This document shows, piece by piece, positions 22,678-35,296 of a DNA stretch of 64,000 bases. The notes below the pieces were generated by a model. That model was not told where the DNA came from. It ran no database searches and worked only from the letters and a program-made list of their open reading frames with translations. The DNA is from Phycomyces nitens (taxonomy: Eukaryota > Mucoromycota > Mucoromycetes > Mucorales > Phycomycetaceae), in NCBI GenBank assembly GCA_022702545.1, contig JAHRBC010000003.1:4712001-4776000 (forward strand). The letters are read 5' to 3'. Numbering within the stretch: position 1 is the first letter of the stretch; each line of letters opens with the position of its first letter. A program made the translations under genes and the position numbers.

Positions 22678-24574
22678 AGTGAAAAGTGCTTCTGGTGGGG
22701 ACACGTTGCAAAAGCCCTCAGTCAATGGTTGGTCGACTACTTCTAATACTAAACTCAGACAATTGACCGAACAAATGTGACGTATACAAAAATGAGAGAT
22801 CAAGATTGCTTCAAGGCTAATTTTTTACTCACTGCAGAAATGAACTTATGCGATTCTGGTATAAAAATTATAGCTCTATACAGAAACCGAGATTTTTAAT
22901 AGTCAAAATATATGCTATTATGAATGCACTTGATATATATATAGAATCAAACCAAACATTTAAAATTATATAAAACGTGGAATAAATGCAGAGCCCTAAA
23001 AATTATTTCACAATTATTGATTCAGTATATAACATTACTAAGAATGACATATTCTTTAGCTTTTAATTGAATACTTAACATGTTATATCTTAAACCAACA
23101 TAAATAGTTTTACAATTCATCGACTTTATATCTATATACATAATGTGTAACAATATATTGATTCCACAGTCAGCTTTATAACCAAAGACCAGACTTTGTA
23201 ATAGATTCTATATTTCACTCAATTTTGCTGTGTATGTTATATTTATTATATAAAGTATATATGTATCCGATATCTACCATAGGCATATCTATAGATGCAA
23301 TTATTAGATCCAAGAGATCAAAGAAAAAGTATAACAAAGGTGCATTATGTGTGGTTGAAATATATCTATATATACACTATACTTTTGGGATTGTATATGC
23401 CTTGTAGTATCTCTGGTATAAATCTCGTAAAGTAATAATATTTTCTAAAATAGTTTGTGGCTGTGGTGTGCTTGTAAATTTTAAATAGAATGAATAGATA
23501 TAGTAAAAGTAGCGACTATTTGAGAATATGTATATATTTATTCCCTGTGAGTTTTTCATTATGCCTATAGTGTGCATATTATGGTATGATTTTTCTTGAC
23601 ATTATCCATTAAGTACAATTAATCGACCTTTTCTAATTATAAATACACCTTCAGATATCTCTCTGCTCCAAAACTCTATATATTGTTTATTACACAAATT
23701 TAGTATTCATCATTAATAAAATATTTCTACCATATTAAATAATAAACAATACTCGATTATTTTTATTTCTACTCTACTATAACTATTCTATTTGGCTTTG
23801 GTATATTTGTCTATTTTCTTTTGTCTCTTGCCTTGTTTTGACATATAAAAGAATTTAGTATATCTTTTACCCATCTTATTTTTATGTTCAACCTTTTATC
23901 ACAGTGTATTTATTTAAATATAATTTATATAATTTATATTACATATTTTTTATTAAAGTAATTTGAGTATTGAATACTAAATATACTAGTTTTTCAGTAT
24001 TATATCTTATATTTTGATCTTGTTTAAAGATATATAAACTTGTAAAAAGATAAATCTATGTAAATTATTAATATTTTCTATCCTTTTGAGCTTGAATTAT
24101 TTTCTGTCGGCGAATTAACAACTATTCGTTACATAAAAAATCAGTCTGCGATTGTTCTGAAAATGAATTTGAGTTTATAACTTATAAATGATTTTTATTT
24201 TTGCATTTAATAAGAATATTATATTTTTATAAATATTATCATATAAAGTAAATATAGATATAATGATAATAAATTAAAATATGTTCTTTCAAACCTTTTA
24301 AGTAAGATTAAGTAAAATAAAATAAAGTTTTATATATTATAATCTTTAATAAAGATTTGAGTTTATTAATTAAAATATTTTTCAATAAAAAATACTATTT
24401 ATCTCTAAAAATATTATAGATTAGAATAAAATCAAAGAAGTATTTTAATTTTATAATATTTCAGAGATACGAATTCTTTAATATAAAGCATTATTTTACT
24501 GTTGAGAAATTTTCAAGAAGTTGCGATATGTTATGCGTTTATAATATGACAACTACTTAACTTTTCAGTTCAAA
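22678..24574. other. AT-rich spacer
   Basis: About 1.9 kb, very A/T-rich from 22,900 on. No gene or named repeat was recognised. The short open frames at 23225-23577 are low-complexity and overlap each other on opposite strands. Confidence 0.5.
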
Positions 24575-24647
24575 GCCCGGCTAGCTCAATCGGTAGAGCG
24601 TGAGACTCTTAATCTCAAGGTTGGGGGTTCGACCCCCCCGTTGGGCT
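24575..24647 (+). tRNA. tRNA-Lys(CTT)
   Basis: A 73-nt cloverleaf. The acceptor stem GCCCGGC pairs with GTTGGGC using two G-T pairs. The anticodon stem TGAGA/TCTCA encloses loop CTCTTAA with anticodon CTT (24608-24610). The T-arm GGGGGTTCGACCCCC contains the B box, and TAGCTCAATCGG supplies the A box. There is no intron, no encoded CCA and the discriminator is T. A T-run starting four bases downstream (about 24652) is a Pol III terminator. It reads AAG lysine codons. Confidence 0.96.
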
Positions 24648-24838
24648 TACATTTTTTCTAAAAATTCTACTTGCCTCACACGTCACGTTAGATGAAGTAG
24701 ACTTGTTTCTGACGATTGCACATACATTTATTTATTTATTTTGTTTTAGTTCCTTGAAGCATTCTTTTATATAGGCACTCTTCTTTTTCTTAAACTTTTT
24801 CAAATACCTTTTTTTTTGCTACTAAAAAAAAAGATATT

Positions 24839-27513
24839 ATGGATAACGATCAAGGCGGAATAAGCCAAACTTCAAACGTACCTGATAGTGGACCAGACAC
24901 ATCATCATCTTTCTCTCCGCACTCTTCATCCGCAGACGATGAACTGATGAATGGGCCTACTAGTACACCTGGTTCATTTAGGTTTAGACCCGAGAATCCC
25001 ATGACAGGTCTTGGTCTAAGAAGCATGAGCCCTGGAACACCTGGGAGCCTTCCTTCGAACGAGGACACAAACAGGGATAACGAAGAACAGGAGCTTTATC
25101 CTATCGCTGTATTGGTTGACGAGTTAAAGAATGAAGATGTGCAGCTTCGTCTTAATGCCATTCGTAATCTGGGCACTATTGCAATGGCTCTTGGTCCTCA
25201 AAGAACAAGAGATGAGTTGATTCCTTTCCTGAACGGTAAAAACACGAGTGCATAAACCTCTGCTCATATGAAACGCCTACTGACATGAAGTTACTTGATT
25301 AGATTCCATCGATGACGAAGATGAGGTTTTGTTGGCTGTTGCTGATGAACTCTCGAAATTCTCAGAGTATGTGGGTGGCCCTGAATATGCTCATTATATG
25401 CTTGGACCTTTGGAGAACCTGTCGGCAGTTGAGGAAGTACTCGTTAGAGACAAGGTAAAAACAAAATGAAACATGTTTGATCAATAGTGTATTTTAAATT
25501 ATATATATATATATGCATATATCTCGGCCCTATCTGACTCGATGAACTGTTAGGCTGTTGAGTCTCTTTGCAAGATTGTTGCTCTCTTGAACGCGTCTCA
25601 GATCGAGCATTATTTTATGCCTCTTCTAAAGCGCCTTACAAGCGGCGAATGGTTCACTAGTCGTATCTCTGCCACCGGTCTTTATGCTGCTGGCTATCCA
25701 AAGTGTACTCCTGAACAGCGATCAGAACTAAGAGTGTAACGTATTTTCCGAGTTAACTCTATTGATATTCTTTCTACTCCTTCATTTAATTAATTAATTA
25801 ATTAATTGTGTACTTCAGGTTGTTTGCTCAGCTCATTCAAGATGATACCCCAATGGTCCGACGTGCTGCTGCAAAGTCATTAAAGGTATCTTACCTAATG
25901 ATTGTAATATCAATGGCTTTTATCTAACATTTTATTATAGGACTTGATAAAAGAGCTTTCTAAAGATGTCATCATCACCAATATATTGCCTCTTTTTATC
26001 AAATTATCCAGTGATGATCAAGATACCGTTCGATTGCTGACAGTAGAAGATTTGGTGCAGATGGCCCGTATTTTGCCCCCAGAAGAAAGTAAGCAGCATC
26101 TACTCCCTATCCTGAAGCAACTCGGACAGGATAAGTCGTGGAGAGTACGCTATATGGTCGCCACCCACTTTACAGAGGCAAGTATTGTTGATCTAGAAAG
26201 ATATTCACAGCATATTGATTAGTGCGGGGTAAAACTCATATTTATTTATAGATATGCGATGTTCTTGGTGAAACAATCACAAGAGACGAGTTGGTTACTT
26301 TGTTTGTAAATTTGATCAAAGATAGTGAGGGTGAAGTCAAGATGACCACCATTGGACAGGCACCAGGTAAATATACAATTGTATCCTCAAAACCTTGGAG
26401 ATTTTTATACAAAATACCAATCATTTAACTCTGAAAAATAATTTATTTAGCCTTTGCAAAGAAGGTGGATGAGGCAACAGTAGTGAACAAGATACTGCCT
26501 TGCATCAAAGATCTGGTTATTGATACAAACCAGCATGTACGTGCCGTGGTAGCTATAAATATCAGTGAACTTGCTCCAATTGTCGGAAAAGATTTGTAAG
26601 TTTACTTTTAACAAAATGTTACAAGAGACTGATTCCATAGGAAAGGACAATCGAATACCTCTTACCCCTATTTCTCCAACTTTTGAAAGACGATTCCTCA
26701 GACGTAAGACTCAACATAATCTCAAAATTGGAGCATGTCAACCAAGGTAAGCAATTTATACACAATGTAACTCTCATACTCATCATAACTATAGTCATTG
26801 GTGTCGAGCGTCTATCCCAGTCATTACTTCCTGCAATTGTTGAGCTTGCCGAGGATAAACAATGGCGTGTCAGACTGGCTATTATAGAATATATACCATT
26901 GTTGGCCAAGCAGCTAGGCGTAGGCTTCTTTGACGAAAAGTTATTAAGCTTGTGCATGTCCTGGTTGTGCGATACTGTCTTCTCTATCCGCGAGGCTGCA
27001 ACAACAAACCTCAAGCAATTGGTGGATATCTTTGGTTGCGAATGGGCTACAGAAACAGTTCTTCCTCAAGTCATAAATATGGCTACAAATGCAAACTTTT
27101 TATTCCGAATGACAACCTTGTTTGCTTTGGGAGTAAGTAATACGACATATTCCGTATTTCATTTGATTGACAGAGAAATCTATAGACAATGGCTACTTCA
27201 CTCTCCCCTGAAGTCATCCAAGATAAGGTGCTCCCAACTGTGCTCGAATTAAAGACAGATCCTATTCCAAACATCCGCTTTAATGTCGCCAAGTCACTGG
27301 AGGTCTTGACGCCAATCCTTAGACAGAGTCCCGCAACTGCAGATCTTGTCAATACTCACGTTGCACCTGCCCTTCAAGATCTCAGCAACGATAATGATGT
27401 AGACGTAAGGTGGTTTGCAGAGAGAGCGCTGTTGACAGGTAAGAGGCCAAATACTGAATATATCATCAAACTTACATATTTATCTCAATTAATATGAATA
27501 TATAGCTCAATAA
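24839..27513 (+). CDS. Protein phosphatase 2A scaffold subunit A (PR65/Tpd3)
   Basis: Eleven exons give 664 aa: 24839-25235, 25303-25454, 25554-25735, 25819-25885, 25941-26177, 26252-26366, 26451-26595, 26646-26746, 26795-27132, 27186-27438, 27506-27513. The protein is a HEAT-repeat solenoid holding the PP2A catalytic and regulatory subunits. Signature stretches: [63 protein letters not shown] and [14 protein letters not shown]. An N-terminal Ser/Pro-rich extension of about 85 residues precedes the first HEAT repeat and is absent from animal PR65 (589 aa). Intron 5 (26178-26251) begins with GC. The last exon encodes only the final residues and the stop. It starts about 190 bp after the tRNA. 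Confidence 0.95.
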
Positions 27514-27948
27514 GATGACATGGGTTTCTGTGCCTTTATGTGTAGCTATCCTTCTTGTTTTTAGTAAACTGATGTACATCATTTCAAGAGCATTGATATG
27601 CCCTTTCACTTTTCCCTTTAATCCTCTAAAAAAGAAAAGAAGATCCAAGATATTCAGATTGTCTTGTTTTGGTCGTCTCAAGTATATTATGATCTGGTGG
27701 TATTTTGAATTGTTTGGTGCATGTTCAAGGCTTAAATATCCTATAAAAGCAATACAAGAAAACTTTTTTAATAATTCAAAAATGTCAAAATTTATTTGAA
27801 GCCATCAAGTGAGTTGGTTTTATAGATTAGCCTCTATTTAGATATTTTACAAAGTATTTGAATTTGTCTTTTTCTGTTTTGTATAGAATAATGCAAGAAA
27901 TAAAACACATGGAAGAAATAAAGCGAAATGAAACACAAAAAAAATACA
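27514..27948. other. Convergent 3' spacer between PP2A-A and PMT genes
   Basis: 435 bp, AT-rich, between two stop codons. Several AATAAA-like motifs occur on both strands. No gene was seen; the open frame at 27515-27799 is unsupported. Confidence 0.5.
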
Positions 27949-30690
27949 CTAATCATCCTCTTCTAACATATTCCAGCCTTCAAACCATTCAAGACTCTCA
28001 TAGTCTGTGATAGGTCCGCTCATACCAAATGCAATTGGTGCAAGATATATAAATACAACAACTACAAAGAGGTAAAAAGCCCCAAATACAATCCATTGAT
28101 TGCGCTGAGACAGTTTAGCAGTGAAATGATCAAGAAGGAAAGGCACCATCAGCACACTGAAATAGAGCGCAGGGAAGTAATGGTGCAGGTAGGTTACTCG
28201 GCCCATGATGAAGAATGGGATATAGTGGAAAAACCAACCGAGGAACAAGGTCTGGCCAACGTACAAGAAATGATTCCATTGATCTATGATAACAAAAGAA
28301 CGGTCAAATAAACTCTTGGGCAACATCTTGGTTTCATTCGTGCTTACCAGAAGAGAGATCATTGATCTTGCGCTGCATACGGATAATGTAGAACAAAAAG
28401 GTGCCAACAAAAACAATCAACGAAGCAAAAGAAGTCCACCAGACAGCAGGACTACCCAGCAAGAAGTACTTGATTTGATCATCTCCCCAACCACACATGC
28501 GCAAACCAACAGACACAAGGGGCCATTCGGTTGGCTCGGAAGACAGGATGTCTTCTTTATCCGGGTCAGGAACAAGCGCATTGTTAGATGTCCACATAGC
28601 GACGTTAAGATGCCAGAAATCTTGAAGGAATTTTGATTTGTAGGCGTTCTTTGGTGCAGCAGGGACTAGAATTTACAGGGTCGAGAATGAATAAAAAGAT
28701 AAAGTGTCTTGATATATATATACTTACGTCTATCGTTCCAGTGCTCTTCTACATTCCACCAAGTGTGAGGATCTTCAGGTCTGTTTCTCTTGTCGCAGAC
28801 AACCTCAACCTGCTTGAATCCCCACTGAGGGAGAATTACATTGTTTGCTGCCAAATAACAGCCGAGCTGAGCATGTCGTAGACGCATACGAGTGGTGAGA
28901 GATCGAATGCGATCAAGGTCTTTGTGGATCATATCATCAACAATCTCAACCACCCAGTTATCTTGACTATCTCCCACTGTCTCATTTCCGTAACAGCTGA
29001 CTTCCCACTGGCTTGTGGTTATGGGTGCATTAATGGGATGGCTGTGCAGGTTGCGGCTAGTAGGCTCATGTACAAGACGGATGGTATCACCATTACGGAC
29101 AAACTCAACAGGTTCTTCATCGTCAACTTCTCTTCCGCGAGGGTGCTTTAGGATCCAGTGATTGTTGTCATCTTTGTAATGATAGCAGGTAACTTGTTGT
29201 TGCTTTGATCCTTCAGGGAAGGTCTGGACATGTGAATGGAGTAGACCACCACCATAACCATAGCTCTTGAGTGTCAATTTAGACCCAAATGCAATTTCTA
29301 AAAGACGATGTTGATTAGACTTTTATGCAGAGATATCTTTGCCTAAACACACTTACCAAGAGGGTTCTGCTCAAAGTTGTTTCCGGCCAAATTGGCTTGA
29401 AAAAGAGAGCTCATCTGAGCATCACCAGGACCACTCTTATAGAGGAGAGCAAAATGAAGGGCAAAAGTAAAGAGGTAGATTGTGATGGGAATACAGATCA
29501 AGCAAATAATACGGGCAATCCAGTGACCGATATATCTTGCTTTTGGCATCTGAACATCCCCAAGCATGTCCCACAAGTCTTGAATGGTGTATACACCAAC
29601 CAAGGCAACTGCAAACAAGCCAACCCACTTGACACTAAATAACCAATACAGACATACAGTCAGGTTCTGAACCTGGGTTTAGCCTGTAATGCTAGCTTAC
29701 CTAGAGACACATCCCAAAGAAACGCCTGTTAAGCTAAGCCAAAGCCACCAAGATTCCGAGAAAGGCCTGTGGGATAGGTTAGTCAATTGTTGTTTTCATT
29801 GATATATTGACTTACTTATCACGGAGGTTGTGGAATACAGAAAGACAATACAAAGAAGTACATGTGAAGAAAAGCAACATAGAATCTAGGAGAATAAAGC
29901 GACTGATGCACAAATAAGCAGTATCTAATACATGAATGTTGTCAATACACTAGTCCAGTTTCTCCCCTGAATTACTAACCCAAGAGAACCATTGTTCCAG
30001 CCAATATGCAAGCCTTGTAAGACATGCCCATCTCTTCAGCAGTGGCATAAGCCAAAGGGACCATCAAAGCACCCCACACAGCATTAAACAGACGCATTAC
30101 GGTGTAATTGACTGTCTCTGGGTATTCCTGGCCAGATTCAAAGCTAAAGCTTCCATCGTATCCAGCTAACCATCCCGAAAGACCAACTAACATTTTGCCC
30201 AGTGGGGGATGTACATCAAAGTAAAAGTCGTGCTCTAGGTAATGAGATCCAAACTATTTATGATGATCAGATAAGTTTTTTTGTTTCTGTTTTGTTTGCA
30301 CAAGTACCATCCAGTAAAAAATGTTACCTTTCCGAAATGTGCTTCATCCCAAACGACTACTTTAGACCAGCCAATGAGACGAAAGCGTGTCCAGAATGAG
30401 AGGATGGTCAGACCAGCCAGGGTGAGGGTTTTGTAGTGCTCTTGAATGAATGCAACATGCTATAGATTGAATTGGTACTTTTTAATAAAATAGTTTGTTA
30501 AAAGAAGAAGAAGAAGAAGAAAAAGGGTTACTTTGTTGGATGAATAGACGACTCGTGGTGGTGGTTTTGATGTCTTGTCCTTTTCAGAGTAGGACTGTGG
30601 CTCAACAGGTGAATATATAGAGTCATCTGGATTTCTTGTTTCGACTGGGATGGCCACTTGGGGAATGTTTCTTCTTTTTAGATTGTCCAT
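27949..30690 (-). CDS. Dolichyl-phosphate-mannose:protein O-mannosyltransferase (PMT, probably PMT2 class)
   Basis: Nine exons give 746 aa: 30532-30690, 30328-30459, 29980-30253, 29816-29924, 29701-29766, 29357-29634, 28728-29297, 28348-28665, 27949-28283. The enzyme moves mannose from dolichol phosphate to Ser/Thr of secretory proteins in the ER membrane. Evidence: N-terminal cytosolic tail, TM1, then [11 protein letters not shown] with the catalytic Asp-Glu loop; [12 protein letters not shown]; multiple TM helices; MIR domain motifs [23 protein letters not shown] and RNLHSH; then [14 protein letters not shown] and the C-terminal TM bundle ([20 protein letters not shown]). PMT2-class assignment rests on these loops by eye; PMT1 class is the alternative. 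All phases agree. It is convergent with PP2A-A. Confidence 0.93.
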
Positions 30691-32539
30691 GATGAACAGT
30701 CTGGCTCGAGAGACAATTTTTCACAAGAAAGAAAAAGGTGAGGCGTCTCCGCTCAGGGATCTTGTAGAATGTTAACCAAAATTAACCAAAATTAATTAAA
30801 CGAAAATTGCTTTATACCTTTTCTACCAAGTTCCTGTCACTTTTGCATATTATTTTTATTATTTTTATTATTATTTTTACTTGGGTCTGTTGCGAATTGC
30901 ACCCTGAATTGTAAGAATACCGAGTGTTCTCAGTAAGGATTCGGAATAGGGTCGATGGGTCCACTGCCAGATACGGAATCTAATTGTCAGAATTGCCAGA
31001 AAACAAAGTTAGAATCTGGATTTGATCAAGAAAGACAACCCAGATGCCAAATTGAAGGTATTTCGGGTGTACAGCTCACGAGGTAGTTTGTAGAGTCGGA
31101 TATTATTCCTTTATTCTGAGTTTCTTGGCTTGGCGAATTGGAAAATATATAATCTTTGGGGATTATAAAGAAAGCCAGAATCGTATCATATATGTATATA
31201 TATAAACACCAATCTCCGTCCTTACAATGTCCCGCAAAGTATATTATTGTATTGTGATTAGTACTCTAGACACCATTAGCTTTCATGATCCCATTACTAG
31301 AGCCAATATGATAGGAGGCTTCTATTTCATAAAGAAATAAAATTTAGCAAATAGGTTTTGGAAAAATTCAATGAGTCCAAAGCCATTGTGATCGTATTCA
31401 AATGCCCATTGATAACATATTCCTCAAACAGCCCAAATTGCTGTTCTATAAACGCCTTTATGTTTACTAAAGCACATTTCAGTATCCAAATGATCGGTCC
31501 CTGTACCCTGTAGAAAACGAAACGTTATTTAAATTAAAATATAGTGCAACCTCAATCCTTTCTTGGAGCTCATTTGATTCCTAAAAAGAACCTTGAATGA
31601 TGAATACTAGATAGAATCATTAAGCAATATCCATATCATGTTTTTGAATGAATAACACACTAGTCCAACGCTTACAGTTTGTCACACAAACCCTATAATC
31701 TGGGTTTCAAGATAAATATTTTCTGTGATGAAAATACAGCATTTCTGATTAAATTTCGGGTATTTTATTTTTCTTTGTCAATAATATTTTAAATTCAGAC
31801 AAAAAGAGAGGTAGAAAGCAAAGACTGTAGCATATTTTGATTAGTTTTGAATACATTCTATAAAACAAAGGACTCTAGAAAGGCAGACTTTGTCTGGTAC
31901 GCTAATTGTAAATTTTAGTCGAGTAGATGGTTTAAATGCTGATTACTTTAAAGCCACGGACATGCCACAAGCATAGAAAATCCTTTATTTGCTTTTAGTT
32001 TCACCGAGACCTTTGATTATATAGAGACAGTTATTACTGACAGGTTAGTAGCTGTCGAATTATCTTTATCAAAATAACTAAATATTCTTTTATTATTTGA
32101 TTCCAAGTCAATCTTTTCATATAGCAATAAATAAAGCAACAATTTACAGAAAAGAATATTTGGGTGAATGAGAGTCAAGGAATTGAGTGGTAAATACACA
32201 TATACATAACTCTTGAATGTAGTCTACCCCGCCAATTTCAGATCTAGGGTATAGAAACTGCAAATATTTCAGCCATTATGCAAAGGATTGTTATAAGTAT
32301 AGCCTTTACAAAGCAGATTATGGTATATATATATATATATCTTTCAAAAAATTATAAGCTTTTCTTTACTGAAATTACGCTTGCTCACACAGATGGTAAA
32401 AGTAACAAATGCAAAAAAACAAGTCCAACAAAGACTCCAAAAAGCTTGTAAAAAGAGAGGCCGTAGGTTATTACAATGTTCTCTGTAAAGAATATAGAAT
32501 GACAGGAGATTGACATGAGCTTTACAGGTAAATACTTTC
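30691..32539. other. Gene-poor spacer
   Basis: No gene seen. The first 200 bp serve as the PMT promoter region. The rest is AT-rich with microsatellite-like TA and TTA runs. Sequences from about 32,390 may belong to the Fanzor remnant that follows. Confidence 0.45.
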
Positions 32540-33051
32540 CAGCCACGTATATCTATCTGTATGAATAAACCAATAAGCTACAAAATTCTGTTCAGGTCCA
32601 AAAACCAACAATGTTTAAATCTGGTGACTGAATCTACGGAATCTACTACCCATCATTCTCTCTATTGGCTTTGGAACCTTGATGTGGCTGCTAACATAAT
32701 ATTTAGGCCTATTATTTTTGGTTTGCCCAAAAACAAAAGACCAGAAAGATTCTAGAGGCCGAGTCTTTGCTCTTCCACTATCCTCAAAAGAAGGAAAACT
32801 CGAGGCAATAGTAGTAAATCCATCAGAATTCAAGGAATCCTATGTATTTATTGCTGTATTAATCCCAGATACAACTCAAGTCCTTGAACAATAATGCATT
32901 GTATTGTTTAAACTGTCTTTTCATTCGTCTTGAACTAAATTCTTTTCTATTTTCTTGTCTTTATCCAAAAAAAAAAACGATAAGCTGAGCATTTGAAAAT
33001 TGGGTTTGGTTCGTCCAAAAAACCAACATTGTCTAAAATACTGCCTGAAAA
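32540..33051 (+). pseudogene. Second Fanzor element remnant (C-terminal end and right terminus)
   Basis: A plus-strand frame at 32561-32755 contains LWNLDVAANIIFR, matching the WNRDVNAA-type RuvC-III motif of Fanzor (Asp codon 32681-32683), followed by NKRPERF. The region downstream ends near 33051. Its complement, reading inward from 33051, starts CAGTATTTTAGACAATGTT and then TTTTTTGGACGAA, closely like the right end of the 11.2-13.6 kb element. The CNSC-type zinc ribbon is not recognisable. It is an independent, older or truncated copy. Confidence 0.55.
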
Positions 33052-35296
33052 GTTGATTTGTTTATTGTACTTGACAAACACATTTAAGATCACCTTTTAT
33101 TAATAAAGATGCAGGTGATTTTGTATACCTAACTAGCAAAAGTTTTTATCTAACTGTATCATATATATATGTGTGTGTGTGTCTGATATTATTGTCATTC
33201 TTGTAGATTTTTTTTATGATAGTTGGTATTTTATGGCCGTATCACTGGGGCCACTTGCGAATAAAGGGCTCAAACATTTTTGTATCATAAAAAAAAGGTT
33301 TTATTACAACTAGATACAAATGTAATGTAATTGACCAAGATACGAGATAAACGCCATATTTTATCATATTTAGATACCCCTCATGAATTTACTGCACAAC
33401 TTTGCATGTCTAGAATAAATTTCCACAGACATGAGTATATAATACAAATAAAGACCTAATTGTCGAGAGGCTACATTACTATAGGTAAGTACACTATATT
33501 GTTCTTTTTAAGAGTTTGATAAATAACCAAAAGATATATAGAGTCACTGGTTGATGAGCTGAAACAAGTATACACTCTGACCGTACTGTCATCAGGAGTT
33601 TGGTTAGTTTGTAAAGTCAGGAAGAGTATTATAGTTATTATATATTCATTAAATGTCTGGCACAATTTTTATGCAAGTGCCCGTTACACTTGATTGCACA
33701 TGATTAAATAAATAAATTTATTAATAAAATATCGGTTTTTTTTTCCTAAAAAAATAAGCTTAATAAAGCCAATTTTTCAAAATGGAATATTATAGGGATC
33801 GTGATTAAGAAATATATGCGTTTCATATAATCTTTGAGTAATAAATAGTCTATCCAATCATCACAACTTCGATTTTTTTATGCATACTATTTATTGATTT
33901 GTTAGAGTTAACTTTTTCTAAAAAGAGAGACGTTTGACATACAAAGGTGGGAATATATTATCTAAATGACAAAAAGACATGCAAGAGAAAATAATATCAA
34001 CAAAGTACGTTGACAAAAGTCAATACAAAGAAAGTAGGTAAGAACGAACAAAGGAAACTACAGATAGTTGATGGATTAGATATTACGAAATAATGTTTAA
34101 ATACCTGAATTTTATAAACAGCATATTGCCAAGAGACATTTTAATGCAAAGCATTCAATAGCCAACATGTTCAAAGTGACCCACCAAAAATGAAGAGTAA
34201 AAAAAAAAACAAGCGTACACTGATTGAAAATATGAATAAAGGTTTAAAGAGTGTCTTGAGAGCCCAGAGTATTAGGCCTATAGGCTGTACATACTATAAA
34301 GATGAAACGTTTAACTAATACAGTTTTGAGATTATAGTCAGCATGCTCCCATATATGATGTCTTGTAAATATTAAAGGGCCTGGAAAGAGGAGTTAGATA
34401 AGAATATACATAAATATAGTTACAAACCTTAATCCGTATTTCACTAGATTATTGTAAGTAGCCATGAGAGAATATATTATTAGGAAAGTATAGCATTGGA
34501 AGAAATACACAGAGCATATATTAAAATAGAGAAAACGGTTAGCTTATAAGTAAAGAATATACTTTGAAGAATGTCTGTTTAAAAAAAATAGAGTGTACGG
34601 AACTGTAAATATAATAGTATCGTAAATGAGTTTAAATAGAGAACTAACATGATATCTAAATATTTTGATATTGCACCGTTGAAATAAGAATGTTTGGCCT
34701 ATCAAAGAAGTAAGCTGTACAAAAGATGATATACTTTATATATTATTTTTAAATAAAGTGCTTTAATACACTTTTATATGTCATGGTATTTCCCGGAAAA
34801 GAGAGACAAATGTTTCTGGACAGTCATAAATCAAAAAATACATATAATGTGCTCAAGTTGTTCTAAATGAACGCCAGATAGTAGAAAAGTATGATGATAA
34901 CAAATGGTGATCTAAGCAGATCCTGTATTACCTTTAAAAATACTACATGACATTTTGTACTCTTATAAAAGTTAAACTACTTCAATTGTCTGTTTTAAAA
35001 TAAATTTGAAATAGTTAATAACTAGTTTCTGTAGAGCTATAACCATTCTCTACTCCCCCAAAGATATTTATAAAACGTAGAAATCTATATGGATTGTTTG
35101 AATTCTGTCATATGCAAGAAGCTTATACTTTTTGCTGGTGAAGTATTTATTATAATTGCATATGCATACTATGCATAATATAAACAGTGTTATGGTAACA
35201 CAGTGTCTTATAAGTAAAGTAAGGATTCTGCAAGTAAGGTCTATATATAAAGCTCTAGTTTTTTGGTAGTACTTGACCTTGTTCCTCTACAGCATA
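33052..35296. other. AT-rich spacer
   Basis: About 2.2 kb with no recognisable gene. Contains a TA/GT microsatellite (33163-33181) and scattered A/T runs. Confidence 0.5.
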
